From Ktedonobacterales bacterium (GTDB lineage: Bacteria > Chloroflexota > Ktedonobacteria > Ktedonobacterales > JADMIN01), in contig JAICKD010000123.1 of the NCBI GenBank assembly GCA_025928125.1, positions 1 to 7,802 on the forward strand: DNA of 7,802 nucleotides, read 5' to 3'. The notes beneath the pieces were generated by a model, which ran no database searches, was not told the DNA's origin, and saw nothing but the letters and a program-made list of their open reading frames with translations. The position numbers were made by a program, and so were the translations under genes. Numbering within the stretch: position 1 is the stretch's first letter; the number at the start of each line of letters is the position of its first letter. Below, in pieces: positions 1 to 6,805 of the stretch.

Positions 1-1
1 C

Positions 2-2071
2 GACGCCAACGCGGCGACGGCCAAGAAAGCCATCGAAGCGAACCTGCCACAGGCTACCGTCACGACCACGAAGGACGCTCTGGCAAATAACGAGGACAAT
101 GTCCAAAGCATCCGTAATTTCCTGCGCATCGTCGGTCTGCTGGCCCTGCTCATCGGTGGCATCGGTATCGTCAACACCATGCAGGTGCTGCTGCGCCGTC
201 GTCAGCTTGAAATCGCAATGCTCAAGACGGCAGGCTACCAGCGCGGCAATCTCTACGTCATGTTCGGACTCGAGGCGGGGGTTCTCGGCATCCTTGGCGG
301 CGCATTGGGCGCGGCCATTGGCGTCGGCGTCAGCTTTCTGGTGAAGGGCTTGGTCGAGCGCGCCTTCTTTATCGACCTACCCACGTCGATTGATCCATTC
401 ACCGTTGCCTCAGGGGTCGCCATAGGCTTCTTTACCGCGTTGATCTTCGGCCTCATGCCCATTGTGCAGGCGAGCGAGATTCGTCCGCTGGCGGTGCTTC
501 GCGGGATGGCGGAAGGCTCACGTGTTGGAAGCGTCCTGCTGACAATCGGCCTCTCGGTGCTGCTGGTCGGCATGTTTTTCGCGCTCTCCTTTGTCGTCCT
601 CGGTAACTTCTGGCTCACATTCTGGGCCGTCGTGATAACCGGCGCGCTCCTCGTGCTGCTAAGCCTGTTCTTTACACTGGTCGTCCTGGTCATCAGTAAG
701 CTCCCCGTTCCAGATGGGTTCCCCTGGTGGTATGTGCTGATCGTGCTTGCGGGGCTGTTGGTTGCCGCAGGCGTCAGCTGGATCGCTCCGGGATTCGGCG
801 TGCTACTGCTGATCGTGGCGGCGTTTGGCTTCGTCCTGGTTTTGCTGCCGCGCACCTGGAAGTCCAACGTCAAGATGGCGATCCGCAACATTGGCCGCCA
901 GCGCGCGCGCACGGTGACGACGCTCATCGCGCTCTTCATCGGCGTCTTCGCGATTGGGATCATCCTGGTGCTTGGGCAGAACATCAAGGATCAGATCAAC
1001 CAGGCGCTATTGACGAACTCACGCTACAATTCGTTTGTGCTGGCGGGAGCGGCGAATCGAGCCCAGGTTGAGCAGACGCTGAAAGGCATCTCTGGCATTC
1101 AGGCCCAGCAGGAGAACAGCATTGCCCAGGGGCTGCCGATCTCGGTCAACGGCGTGCCGATGGCAACGGTCGTGAAGGATGCTGGTCGCGGTGGCCCGAA
1201 CAATATCGGCAAACAGGGTGCCTATGCGTTCCTCAGCAGCGTCCAGGGTTTTGATCTCAGTCAGAGCGCGCTCCCCCAGACGACCATCGTGGCTGGTCAT
1301 CTCGATCACGGCGCCAAAGGCCGTAACCTCACGCCCGCCGACGCGGGAACGTCGAATGTCATCATGCCGCAGTCGGCCTCGCTTGCGCCGCTAAATCTGA
1401 AACTGAACGACACATTCGTCGTCGCGGATCAGCTGGGCAAGACGACCGTGACATTCACAGTCGTTGGCTTCTACAGCGACCTCGACAGCTCGTTTGGCAC
1501 CATCTGGACCGATAGCAGCCAGGCATTCACACTCTCTGGTGGCAAGCCGCTCTATCTCTTCCAGCTGAAGTTTGACCCGACACAGGCCGACCAGAAGCTG
1601 CATCAGATCCAGAAGGCTGTACCCGACGTGCAGACGTTCAGCTTCGTTGAGCTGCTGCTGTTGATCAACACGTTGCTCAACAACCTGATCATCATGCTGA
1701 CGGCGATTGCCTCGCTCGCCATGATCGCAGGCATCATCATCATCGCGAACGCGGTGGCGCTGGCGATGCTGGAACGGCGGCGCGAGTTGGGCATCCTCAA
1801 GTCGGTAGGTTTCACCAGTCGCAGTGTCCTTGGCGAGGTGCTGCTCGAAAACGGCGTCGTTGGATTCACCGGGGCCTTGCTCGCGATGCTCCTGGTGACG
1901 CTGGCCACGACGATTCTCAGTAAGGTTGTTTTCAATTCGCCATTTGGTGTCGCGACTCCGCTGGTGCTAGGAATTGTCCTGGCTACCGCAGCCGTCTGTA
2001 TGGCCGTCGCGGGATTTGTCGCCTGGGGCGCGACGCGCGTCCGCCCGCTCGAAGTGCTGCGCTACGAATAG
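2..2071 (+). CDS. ABC transporter permease with two FtsX-like domains (5' partial)
   Basis: Membrane subunit of an ABC transporter of the FtsX/MacB/LolE class. These permeases work with a separate ATPase to move lipids, lipoproteins, peptides or drugs, or to transmit a mechanical signal across the membrane. The frame is open from base 2, so the gene starts before the window; the internal ATG at 179 is not the start, because conserved sequence (FLRIVGLLALLIGGIGIVNT) lies upstream of it. 689 residues are visible. Domain 1 spans about residues 44-170 and ends in SEIRPLAVLRGM. About four hydrophobic helices follow (about 175-285), then an amphipathic AIRNIGRQRARTV segment and another helix. Next comes an extracytoplasmic domain of about 230 residues (about 330-560). 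The second FtsX domain (about 560-686) has ERRRELGILKSVGF and ends in TRVRPLEVLRYE. The two halves are clearly an internal duplication. The partner ATPase is not in the window, so the substrate is unknown. An intrinsic terminator follows the TAG stop. Confidence 0.9.
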   Translation, partial: DANAATAKKAIEANLPQATVTTTKDALANNEDNVQSIRNFLRIVGLLALLIGGIGIVNTMQVLLRRRQLEIAMLKTAGYQRGNLYVMFGLEAGVLGILGGALGAAIGVGVSFLVKGLVERAFFIDLPTSIDPFTVASGVAIGFFTALIFGLMPIVQASEIRPLAVLRGMAEGSRVGSVLLTIGLSVLLVGMFFALSFVVLGNFWLTFWAVVITGALLVLLSLFFTLVVLVISKLPVPDGFPWWYVLIVLAGLLVAAGVSWIAPGFGVLLLIVAAFGFVLVLLPRTWKSNVKMAIRNIGRQRARTVTTLIALFIGVFAIGIILVLGQNIKDQINQALLTNSRYNSFVLAGAANRAQVEQTLKGISGIQAQQENSIAQGLPISVNGVPMATVVKDAGRGGPNNIGKQGAYAFLSSVQGFDLSQSALPQTTIVAGHLDHGAKGRNLTPADAGTSNVIMPQSASLAPLNLKLNDTFVVADQLGKTTVTFTVVGFYSDLDSSFGTIWTDSSQAFTLSGGKPLYLFQLKFDPTQADQKLHQIQKAVPDVQTFSFVELLLLINTLLNNLIIMLTAIASLAMIAGIIIIANAVALAMLERRRELGILKSVGFTSRSVLGEVLLENGVVGFTGALLAMLLVTLATTILSKVVFNSPFGVATPLVLGIVLATAAVCMAVAGFVAWGATRVRPLEVLRYE

Positions 2072-2098
2072 CGTCGGCATGACAGCGTTGAAACATTC

Positions 2099-2136
2099 GC
2101 CTCCTCCTGTCTGCATGCGGGAGGAGGCTTCTTATT
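2099..2136 (+). terminator. Rho-independent terminator between convergent genes
   Basis: A perfect 9-bp GC-rich stem (GCCTCCTCC at 2099-2107 against GGAGGAGGC at 2120-2128) can gain a T-G wobble pair at 2108/2119. The loop contains GCATGC, and TTCTTATT follows at 2129-2136. The hairpin starts 27 nt past the stop of the permease gene, so it should end that transcript. On the minus strand the same stem lies immediately past the stop codon (2132-2134) of the PHP gene, but the tail there (GAATGTTTCAA) is weaker. It may act in both directions, with plus as the stronger one. The T tail overlaps the last codons of the PHP gene. Confidence 0.88.
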
Positions 2137-2953
2137 GGATAGTTATCCCGCAACGAGCCAACAACTCCCTACATGTCGAAGCTGGATAGGCGATTGGCAG
2201 CCGCTGTTCGGGGCCGTGCGAATCGGAGCCAGCGCTGACCAGCAGCCCGCGCTCATCTGCAAACGCACTGTAGGCCGCAACTTGGTCTTCGCTGTAGGTA
2301 GGGTAGCGCGCCTCGATGCCATTGAGCGGCACATCGGCCAGCATCTCCGTGAGCAGCGGAATCTCATAGCGATGAATCTCTCCGCCACCGCGCCCCGGAT
2401 GCGCCAATATCACCGCCGCGCCGTCAGCGTGAGCCGCCGCGACCGCCTCGGCAAGTGGCATACTGATCGAGCGATAGCCCGCGTCGGCAATCATCCGCAA
2501 CGCGCCATCCAGCGACGCCGCGTAGCCGTGGGACTGCAACAGGCGTGCATTATCGATTGGCCGCGTTGGCGGAGTTGTCTGTGGCGCGAAACGATACCCC
2601 TGGCGCATGAGTTCTTCGTAGACGGCCTGCGTGTTGGCCAACTGGCTGGCCACGGTGGTGCGCCCCAACTGGGCCAGAGCATCACCGCGAAACGCGGCGG
2701 CGTAGCAGAGCAGGTGGGCGCTCTTCCCGCGCCAGTTCGTCGTCATCTCCACGCCTGGGAGCACATAGACGCCATGCTCATCTCCGAGTGTCCGCAACTC
2801 GTCGAGATGCTCCATCGAATCGTGGTCAGTAATCGAGACGAGCCGGAATTGTTCCCGCGCAAGGTGCGCGAAGAGATTGCCAGGCTGCCACTGGCCATCG
2901 CTATAGATCGTGTGTATCTGCAAATCGATGCGGTCATTCGCTCCCAGAATCAT
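2132..2953 (-). CDS. PHP-domain phosphoesterase (YciV/TrpH-like)
   Basis: 273-residue metal-dependent phosphoesterase of the PHP superfamily, probably cytoplasmic, with no signal peptide or membrane helix. The PHP motifs appear in order: DLQIHTIYSDG (residues 10-20), TDHD (42-45), PGVE (66-69), His80 in KSAHLLCY, AHPG (184-187), GIEARYP (212-218) and GSDSH (242-246). Length and motif order fit the YciV/RNase AM/TrpH branch better than the CpsB/YwqE tyrosine phosphatases tied to capsule control. One oddity is that the first His of the usual HxH metal pair is Gln12 (codon CAG at 2918-2920) while His14 is kept; the other ligands look intact. The ATG overlaps the stop of the upstream glycosyltransferase as ATGA (2950-2953), with GGGAGG 7 nt before it, so it is the last, translationally coupled gene of the operon. 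The substrate is unknown; an oligonucleotide, nucleotide or sugar-phosphate ester are all possible. Family assignment is secure, function is not. Confidence 0.88.
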   Translation of the reverse strand: MILGANDRIDLQIHTIYSDGQWQPGNLFAHLAREQFRLVSITDHDSMEHLDELRTLGDEHGVYVLPGVEMTTNWRGKSAHLLCYAAAFRGDALAQLGRTTVASQLANTQAVYEELMRQGYRFAPQTTPPTRPIDNARLLQSHGYAASLDGALRMIADAGYRSISMPLAEAVAAAHADGAAVILAHPGRGGGEIHRYEIPLLTEMLADVPLNGIEARYPTYSEDQVAAYSAFADERGLLVSAGSDSHGPEQRLPIAYPASTCRELLARCGITIQ

Positions 2954-4071
2954 CTGCGCGCCTCCCGATGGCCAAGCGCCTCATGGTAGACCGCGACCGT
3001 CCTCTGGGCTACCCGCTCCTGCGTGAACTGCTCCAGCACCCGGGCGCGACCAGCGCGCGAGAATCGTTCGCGCATCGCGGCATCATTCACCAATCGCATG
3101 AGGCCGACCCGCAAAGCCTCGACATCTCCTTCCAGCACAATCATGCCCGCGGCGCCAACGACGTGGGGTATCTCCCCCGAATCCGAGCCAATCACGGGAA
3201 TACCACAAGCCATCGCCTCGATCAACACCCGCCCAAACTGCTCTTTCCAGTTCGACTGTGTCAACGACGGCGCCGCCAGCACATCTATATCTGCCAGCAT
3301 CCGAGGAACGTCGCCGGTAGCAACCGCTGGCACAAAATCGACCCGTTCCGCGACGCCCCGCTCACTGGCGATGCGGCGAAGCGCGCGTTCATCCGGCCCG
3401 CTGCCAACCAGCCGCAGCCGACAGTGATCTGGCATCCCTTGCAGCGCCTCGATAAGCAGGCCAACACCTTTGTAGAAGACCAGTCGCCCCAAATATCCGA
3501 TAACGAATACGCCGGAGGAGGATGTACGTGGTAAGGGTCGGTATATATTGGGATCGACACCATGCACGGAGAAGATAGCGGTCGGGCCAGTATATCCTTT
3601 GCGACGCAATATGTCAGCGGCATCGGCGTTGCCAGCGATGATCGCGGCAGCGCGATGGTAGTTGTAGCGTTCTATCCAGGCATACGGCGCGGGGTAGGCA
3701 CGATAAAGATTCTGCCACGAGACGAAGACCGTGCGAGCGCCGAGCGCGTCCGCCAGCCGTTGCGCCTGCGCCCCGACAGGGTTATATGGCTCCTCGTCGA
3801 TATGCAGCACATCAGGGCGCTGTTGGCGAACAATCGTGCCAAGTTCAGGATAGAAGTAGAGGTGATACCGTCCGTTGAAGACGACCGACGTTTTGCGCAC
3901 CTGGTAGCCCTCAACGAAGCGTGGAACAAAAGGCAGGCGACGGCCATCATCGGAGCGCCAGAATGGCGGGGTGACCAGCGTCAGCTCGATATTGGGCTGG
4001 CGGGCAATCCATTCGAGCTGTCGTTGCGCAGTCTCTGCCACGAAAGTCTTGGAGACGATGACAACGCGCAT
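2950..4071 (-). CDS. GT4 family glycosyltransferase (distal copy)
   Basis: 373-residue retaining glycosyltransferase of the GT-B fold, CAZy family GT4-like, expected to move a sugar from a nucleotide donor to a growing glycan at the cytoplasmic face of the membrane. The N-terminal Rossmann-like half opens with MRVVIVSKTF and carries HIDEEPYNP (about 90-98). The C-terminal donor domain starts near GYLGRLVFYKG (192-202), followed by LVGSGPDE (221-228) and the EX7E motif (Glu277 and Glu285, in EQFGRVLIE), then AMACGIPVIGSDSGEIP (286-302). There is no signal peptide. The length is normal for the family. The ATG at 4071 lies 6 nt past the stop of the upstream GT4 gene, with AAGGGAA (4081-4087) 9 nt upstream as a likely ribosome binding site. 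Its stop overlaps the start of the PHP gene. Donor and acceptor sugars cannot be read from the sequence. The context of UDP-sugar synthesis and an O-antigen ligase family protein supports surface polysaccharide assembly. Confidence 0.92.
   Translation of the reverse strand: MRVVIVSKTFVAETAQRQLEWIARQPNIELTLVTPPFWRSDDGRRLPFVPRFVEGYQVRKTSVVFNGRYHLYFYPELGTIVRQQRPDVLHIDEEPYNPVGAQAQRLADALGARTVFVSWQNLYRAYPAPYAWIERYNYHRAAAIIAGNADAADILRRKGYTGPTAIFSVHGVDPNIYRPLPRTSSSGVFVIGYLGRLVFYKGVGLLIEALQGMPDHCRLRLVGSGPDERALRRIASERGVAERVDFVPAVATGDVPRMLADIDVLAAPSLTQSNWKEQFGRVLIEAMACGIPVIGSDSGEIPHVVGAAGMIVLEGDVEALRVGLMRLVNDAAMRERFSRAGRARVLEQFTQERVAQRTVAVYHEALGHREARR
2961..2966 (-). promoter_or_regulatory. Ribosome binding site of the PHP gene
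   Basis: GGGAGG on the minus strand, 7 nt before the ATG at 2953-2951. It lies inside the 3' end of the preceding glycosyltransferase gene. Together with the ATGA overlap it fixes the start and implies translational coupling. Confidence 0.7.
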
Positions 4072-4077
4072 GATCGC

Positions 4078-5241
4078 CTATTCCCTTGTCGTGCCAGTCA
4101 CTTCAGCGTAGAGCGCGCTCGTTTCCGCCGCGACTTGCTCCCAGTTGAACTGGCGCACGTGCGCTAGACCACGCGCCCGCAGGTCATCGCGATGTTCGCG
4201 TGAGGTCAGCACCCGTAGAATCGCGGCCCCCAGCCGGTCGGTGTCCATTGGATCGACCTGCACCCCCGCGCTGCCGACGACTTCTGGCAGTGATGTGCGA
4301 TTCGAGCAGACCACGGGTGCGCCGCACGCCATCGCTTCGAGCGGCGTCAAGCCAAAGCCTTCATAGATTGAGGTAAAGGCAAAGCATGATGCGGCGCTAT
4401 AGACCGCTGGCAAGTCTTCCTCGTCGACAGGCATACAGACAACATTCTCGTCAACCTCGAACATCGAGGCGAGCGAACGCCAGTCTGGATAGAGCGGGCT
4501 GCCAAGTCGGTCGGGATCGCCAGCGATGAAAAGCTGGAGGTCGGGATTCTGCATCTCGTGGAAGACAGCGGCAAAGGCGCCCACGAGCGATTTGATGTTC
4601 TTACGCGCATCAAGCCCGCCGACGTTGAGTACGAATGTGTCACTGAGGCCGTATTTCTCGCGGACCTCCATCAGTCGCCGCGCGTCCAGCACCCGGCGAT
4701 ACTGCGGCGAGACCGCCTCGCTGATAACGCGCACGCGATCCTCCGGAACACCGAGAACTTCCATGATATCGCGCTTCGAGAATTCTGAGACGGCAATCAA
4801 CATATCGGCGCGTTTGGCGGCGTCAGAGACGAGCCGCATGTATGCCTGAGCCGTAGGCGTCGCATGGTAGACTGGCAACTGTAAGTTAATGAGGTCGTGA
4901 ATCGTGGCCACGATGGGGATGCGAAGCCCACGCCGCGGTGGTGCGAAGTAGGGGACGTGCATCACGCGCGCACCGCGTTGTTTGGCGGCATGCGGAAAGG
5001 TATGTTGCTCCCAGATGAGCTTGGCGACATTCTCGCCCGCATGTCGAATCCGTCCGGGAGGTATCGCCTCCCACTGAAACGTCGAGGGCGTCTCGGGGAC
5101 GTCTTTCACGTCAGCCGGGCTGAGAATCAGATACTCATTAATGCCATCCACACGCCCGAGCGCGCTCAAGAGGTTGGTAATATAGCGCCCGGTACCAGTG
5201 TATGGCTCCTGAAGAGGAAGCGCGCTGAACGCGACACGCAT
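4078..5241 (-). CDS. GT4 family glycosyltransferase (proximal copy)
   Basis: 387-residue GT-B glycosyltransferase of the GT4 type, resembling mannosyl- or rhamnosyltransferases of O-antigen and capsule loci. Visible signatures are the N-terminal glycine loop PYTGTGRY (13-20), IPIVATIHDLINL (108-120), AVSEFSKRDI (150-159), the donor-domain opening LNVGGLDARKN (205-215), FIAGDPDRLG (238-247), and the EX7E motif in EGFGLTPLE (Glu294 and Glu302) followed by AMACGAPVV. I chose the ATG at 5241 because GT4 proteins typically begin directly with a strand like MRVAFSALPL, and GGGGAT lies 8 nt upstream. An in-frame ATG at 5283 would add 14 residues (MKTEHKAGNRGYST) without obvious homology, and its only purine stretch abuts the start codon. 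The gene shares the AMACG-PV and VVG-AG blocks with the next gene downstream, but the two are otherwise diverged, so they probably add different sugars. The exact sugar specificity is unknown. Confidence 0.9.
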   Translation of the reverse strand: MRVAFSALPLQEPYTGTGRYITNLLSALGRVDGINEYLILSPADVKDVPETPSTFQWEAIPPGRIRHAGENVAKLIWEQHTFPHAAKQRGARVMHVPYFAPPRRGLRIPIVATIHDLINLQLPVYHATPTAQAYMRLVSDAAKRADMLIAVSEFSKRDIMEVLGVPEDRVRVISEAVSPQYRRVLDARRLMEVREKYGLSDTFVLNVGGLDARKNIKSLVGAFAAVFHEMQNPDLQLFIAGDPDRLGSPLYPDWRSLASMFEVDENVVCMPVDEEDLPAVYSAASCFAFTSIYEGFGLTPLEAMACGAPVVCSNRTSLPEVVGSAGVQVDPMDTDRLGAAILRVLTSREHRDDLRARGLAHVRQFNWEQVAAETSALYAEVTGTTRE

Positions 5242-5341
5242 CGTCGAATATCCCCGATTCCCAGCCTTATGTTCTGTCTTCATCCCTACCAGCGGCGACT
5301 TGTATTTTTAGCATAGCACAAAGCCCGGTGGCCGAGACTTA
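5242..5341 (-). other. Longest internal gap of the minus-strand operon (no gene)
   Basis: 100 nt between the ligase stop and the preferred GT4 start (58 nt if the ATG at 5283 is used). It is the only spacing over 10 nt in the operon and locally richer in A/T. It contains a TGCTATGCT element (5310-5318) that looks like an extended -10 box but has no good -35, then CTAAAAATAC, and a small GC hairpin (about 5323-5338) followed by TTTGT that could be a weak attenuator. None of these is strong enough to call on its own. The gap could hold an internal promoter or a partial terminator that sets the level of the three downstream genes. Confidence 0.4.
5250..5255 (-). promoter_or_regulatory. Ribosome binding site supporting the start at 5241
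   Basis: GGGGAT on the minus strand, 8 nt before the ATG at 5241-5239. It is the main reason for preferring this start over the in-frame ATG at 5283, where GGTAGGG directly touches the start codon and leaves no spacer. Confidence 0.5.
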
Positions 5342-6805
5342 TCAAGACGACTGCCTTGCAGCGCTCATGCGAAGGAGCGCAATCAGGCAACCAAGGGTGA
5401 GCGCAAATTGCAACTCCATAGCATGCACGAAGAGATCATCAGTCAGGTTGTGAACTGCCAGCGCCACCACAGCGCCAAACAGCCCTAGCGCAATTGCTCG
5501 TTGCGAGCTTGGTAGGGCGCCGGAGAGACCCGTATGGCTCACGGCATACCACCCTAGATAGAGTGTGGCTGATGTGAGCGCCAGGAACGCGACGAGCCCG
5601 AGTATCCCCGTCTCCGCTGCGGCATTGATGTAATAGTTGTGCGCGTGGCCAAGCGCGTCGGGCCAGTCAGGCAGGGCATACATGGCATAGGTCGCGTCAT
5701 AGTTGCCTGCTCCCACGCCCAGAATGGGATGAGCCGCGAACATGCGGAGACCAGCAATCCAGTGCGCCAGGCGCTCGACTGTGGAGAAGTTGGCGCTGGT
5801 CACCGTGCCGTTGAGCGCATCGGAGACGCGCAGCTGAGCAAGGACTGTCTGTTGAACTCTCGCGGGAACAACGTTGGTAAGCCAGCCAATCGCAACGAGT
5901 GGAATGCTCACTGCGGCAACGATAGTCGCCAGCCGCTCGCGTCGCCATCCGATGGTCACCATCATGATCAGCGCTACCAACAGTCCCAGCAGCGCGCCAC
6001 GCGAACCGGCAAGCGCCTGTGCGCCCAGCAGCAACACGCCAGCGCCTGCCGCCAGCCATCGTTCGCGGAAATCACGACCGAAGATTGCCAGCGTAAGCGC
6101 AAGCAGCAGCCCAAAATTGATGAAGCCACCATAGGGGTTGGGCTGCGCGAACGTGCCAAAGACACGCAGATTCTCTCCACTAGGGCCAGCCTGCCCGGTC
6201 GCCATCACCCACTGTGCATACCCGAGCAGCGCTTCCGCCACTGCCGCACCGATGGTCGCCCACACAACCATGCGAACATGCCATTCTGCGCGCAAATAGC
6301 TAGCGGAGAGCGCCACGATCACCAGCACCTCGCTCCACTTGATGATCTCTTTGAACGCGGCGACCCGATCTGCGGCGACTACCATCGAGAGACAGACCAC
6401 TACCAGATAGGTGGCTAGCGCTAGAAATACGGCAATCTGCGCGCGTTCATGCTGCGAGGCCGCACGCCATCGGTCGGCGCGGAATTGTAGTTGCATGCTA
6501 TGGAGGGTATGACGGTGATCCATGAGCCAACGAGCTGAGAGCGCCCCGACCAGCAGGTCGGTTGGGCCGATGTTGACACGCAGCGCCGAGATTGAGGCTA
6601 GCGACCCGAAGGCAATGCCAAACGGCAGAAGCAGGAAGGCGCTCAACGGTTTGAGGATGACCAGGGCCACGATGCCACTGCCAGCTACCAGCCACAGCGC
6701 CACCATGTCTGGCAGCGCTACAACGGTAACCGCCAGGAGCAATGACAGCATTCCGGCTATGATGACATGAGTTGCCATCCGCCCCGAGAACGCGCCTCGC
6801 AGCAT
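5342..6805 (-). CDS. O-antigen ligase/polymerase family membrane protein (Wzy_C/WaaL-like)
   Basis: 487-residue polytopic membrane protein of the O-antigen ligase family, which includes WaaL ligases and Wzy polymerases. These use polyprenyl-linked glycans on the outer side of the cytoplasmic membrane. About 11-12 hydrophobic segments are visible, with a large polar loop near residues 310-390. Family signatures are FAQPNPYGGFINFG (219-232), AGSRGALLGLL (266-276), the RLAHW...HPILGVGAGNYD block (345-370) and HAHNYYINAAAETGILGL (387-404), followed by VHNLTDDLFVH (451-461). Arg345 and His387/His389 are candidates for the conserved functional Arg and His of this family. I chose the ATG at 6805-6803 because it forms TAATG with the stop of the upstream gene. 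A longer reading to an ATG at 6865 would overlap that gene by 61 nt. No Shine-Dalgarno precedes 6805, which suggests reinitiation after the upstream stop. Sequence alone does not separate ligase from polymerase. Confidence 0.9.
   Translation of the reverse strand: MLRGAFSGRMATHVIIAGMLSLLLAVTVVALPDMVALWLVAGSGIVALVILKPLSAFLLLPFGIAFGSLASISALRVNIGPTDLLVGALSARWLMDHRHTLHSMQLQFRADRWRAASQHERAQIAVFLALATYLVVVCLSMVVAADRVAAFKEIIKWSEVLVIVALSASYLRAEWHVRMVVWATIGAAVAEALLGYAQWVMATGQAGPSGENLRVFGTFAQPNPYGGFINFGLLLALTLAIFGRDFRERWLAAGAGVLLLGAQALAGSRGALLGLLVALIMMVTIGWRRERLATIVAAVSIPLVAIGWLTNVVPARVQQTVLAQLRVSDALNGTVTSANFSTVERLAHWIAGLRMFAAHPILGVGAGNYDATYAMYALPDWPDALGHAHNYYINAAAETGILGLVAFLALTSATLYLGWYAVSHTGLSGALPSSQRAIALGLFGAVVALAVHNLTDDLFVHAMELQFALTLGCLIALLRMSAARQSS

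Noticed and set aside
253..987. Minus-strand open frame of 244 codons opposite the permease gene
   Set aside because: The translation is Ser/Thr/Pro/Arg-rich with no domain signature, and it lies entirely within the well-supported transmembrane permease gene.
1733..1744. Short (ATC)4 microsatellite
   Set aside because: It encodes four Ile residues in a transmembrane helix of the permease and is explained by coding for a hydrophobic segment.
2099..2128. CRISPR or mobile-element terminal repeat
   Set aside because: The inverted repeat is a single hairpin with a T-rich tail between convergent genes. There is no repeated unit, spacer or transposase nearby.
2135..2989. Plus-strand open frame of 284 codons opposite the PHP gene
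   Set aside because: It is fully antisense to a gene with clear PHP motifs, its translation is low-complexity Arg/His/Gln-rich, and it lies across two translationally coupled genes. It is a shadow of GC-rich codon use.
3562..4167. Plus-strand open frame of 201 codons opposite the GT4 genes
   Set aside because: It spans the junction of two conserved minus-strand genes, has no recognisable motif and no good ribosome binding site.
5323..5338. Intrinsic terminator after the ligase gene
   Set aside because: The stem is only 5-6 bp with a wobble pair and a bulge, and the T run after it is short. It is too weak to call as a terminator.
5310..5345. Sigma-70-type promoter with TTGATA (5340-5345) and TATGCT (5310-5315)
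   Set aside because: The spacing is 24 nt, far from the usual 16-18, and no acceptable -35 lies at the correct distance from TATGCT. It is kept only as a weak extended -10 possibility in the gap description.
5639..6418. Plus-strand open frame of 259 codons opposite the ligase gene
   Set aside because: It is antisense to the conserved O-antigen ligase motifs, and its His/Arg/Gln-rich translation is typical of a reverse-frame shadow.
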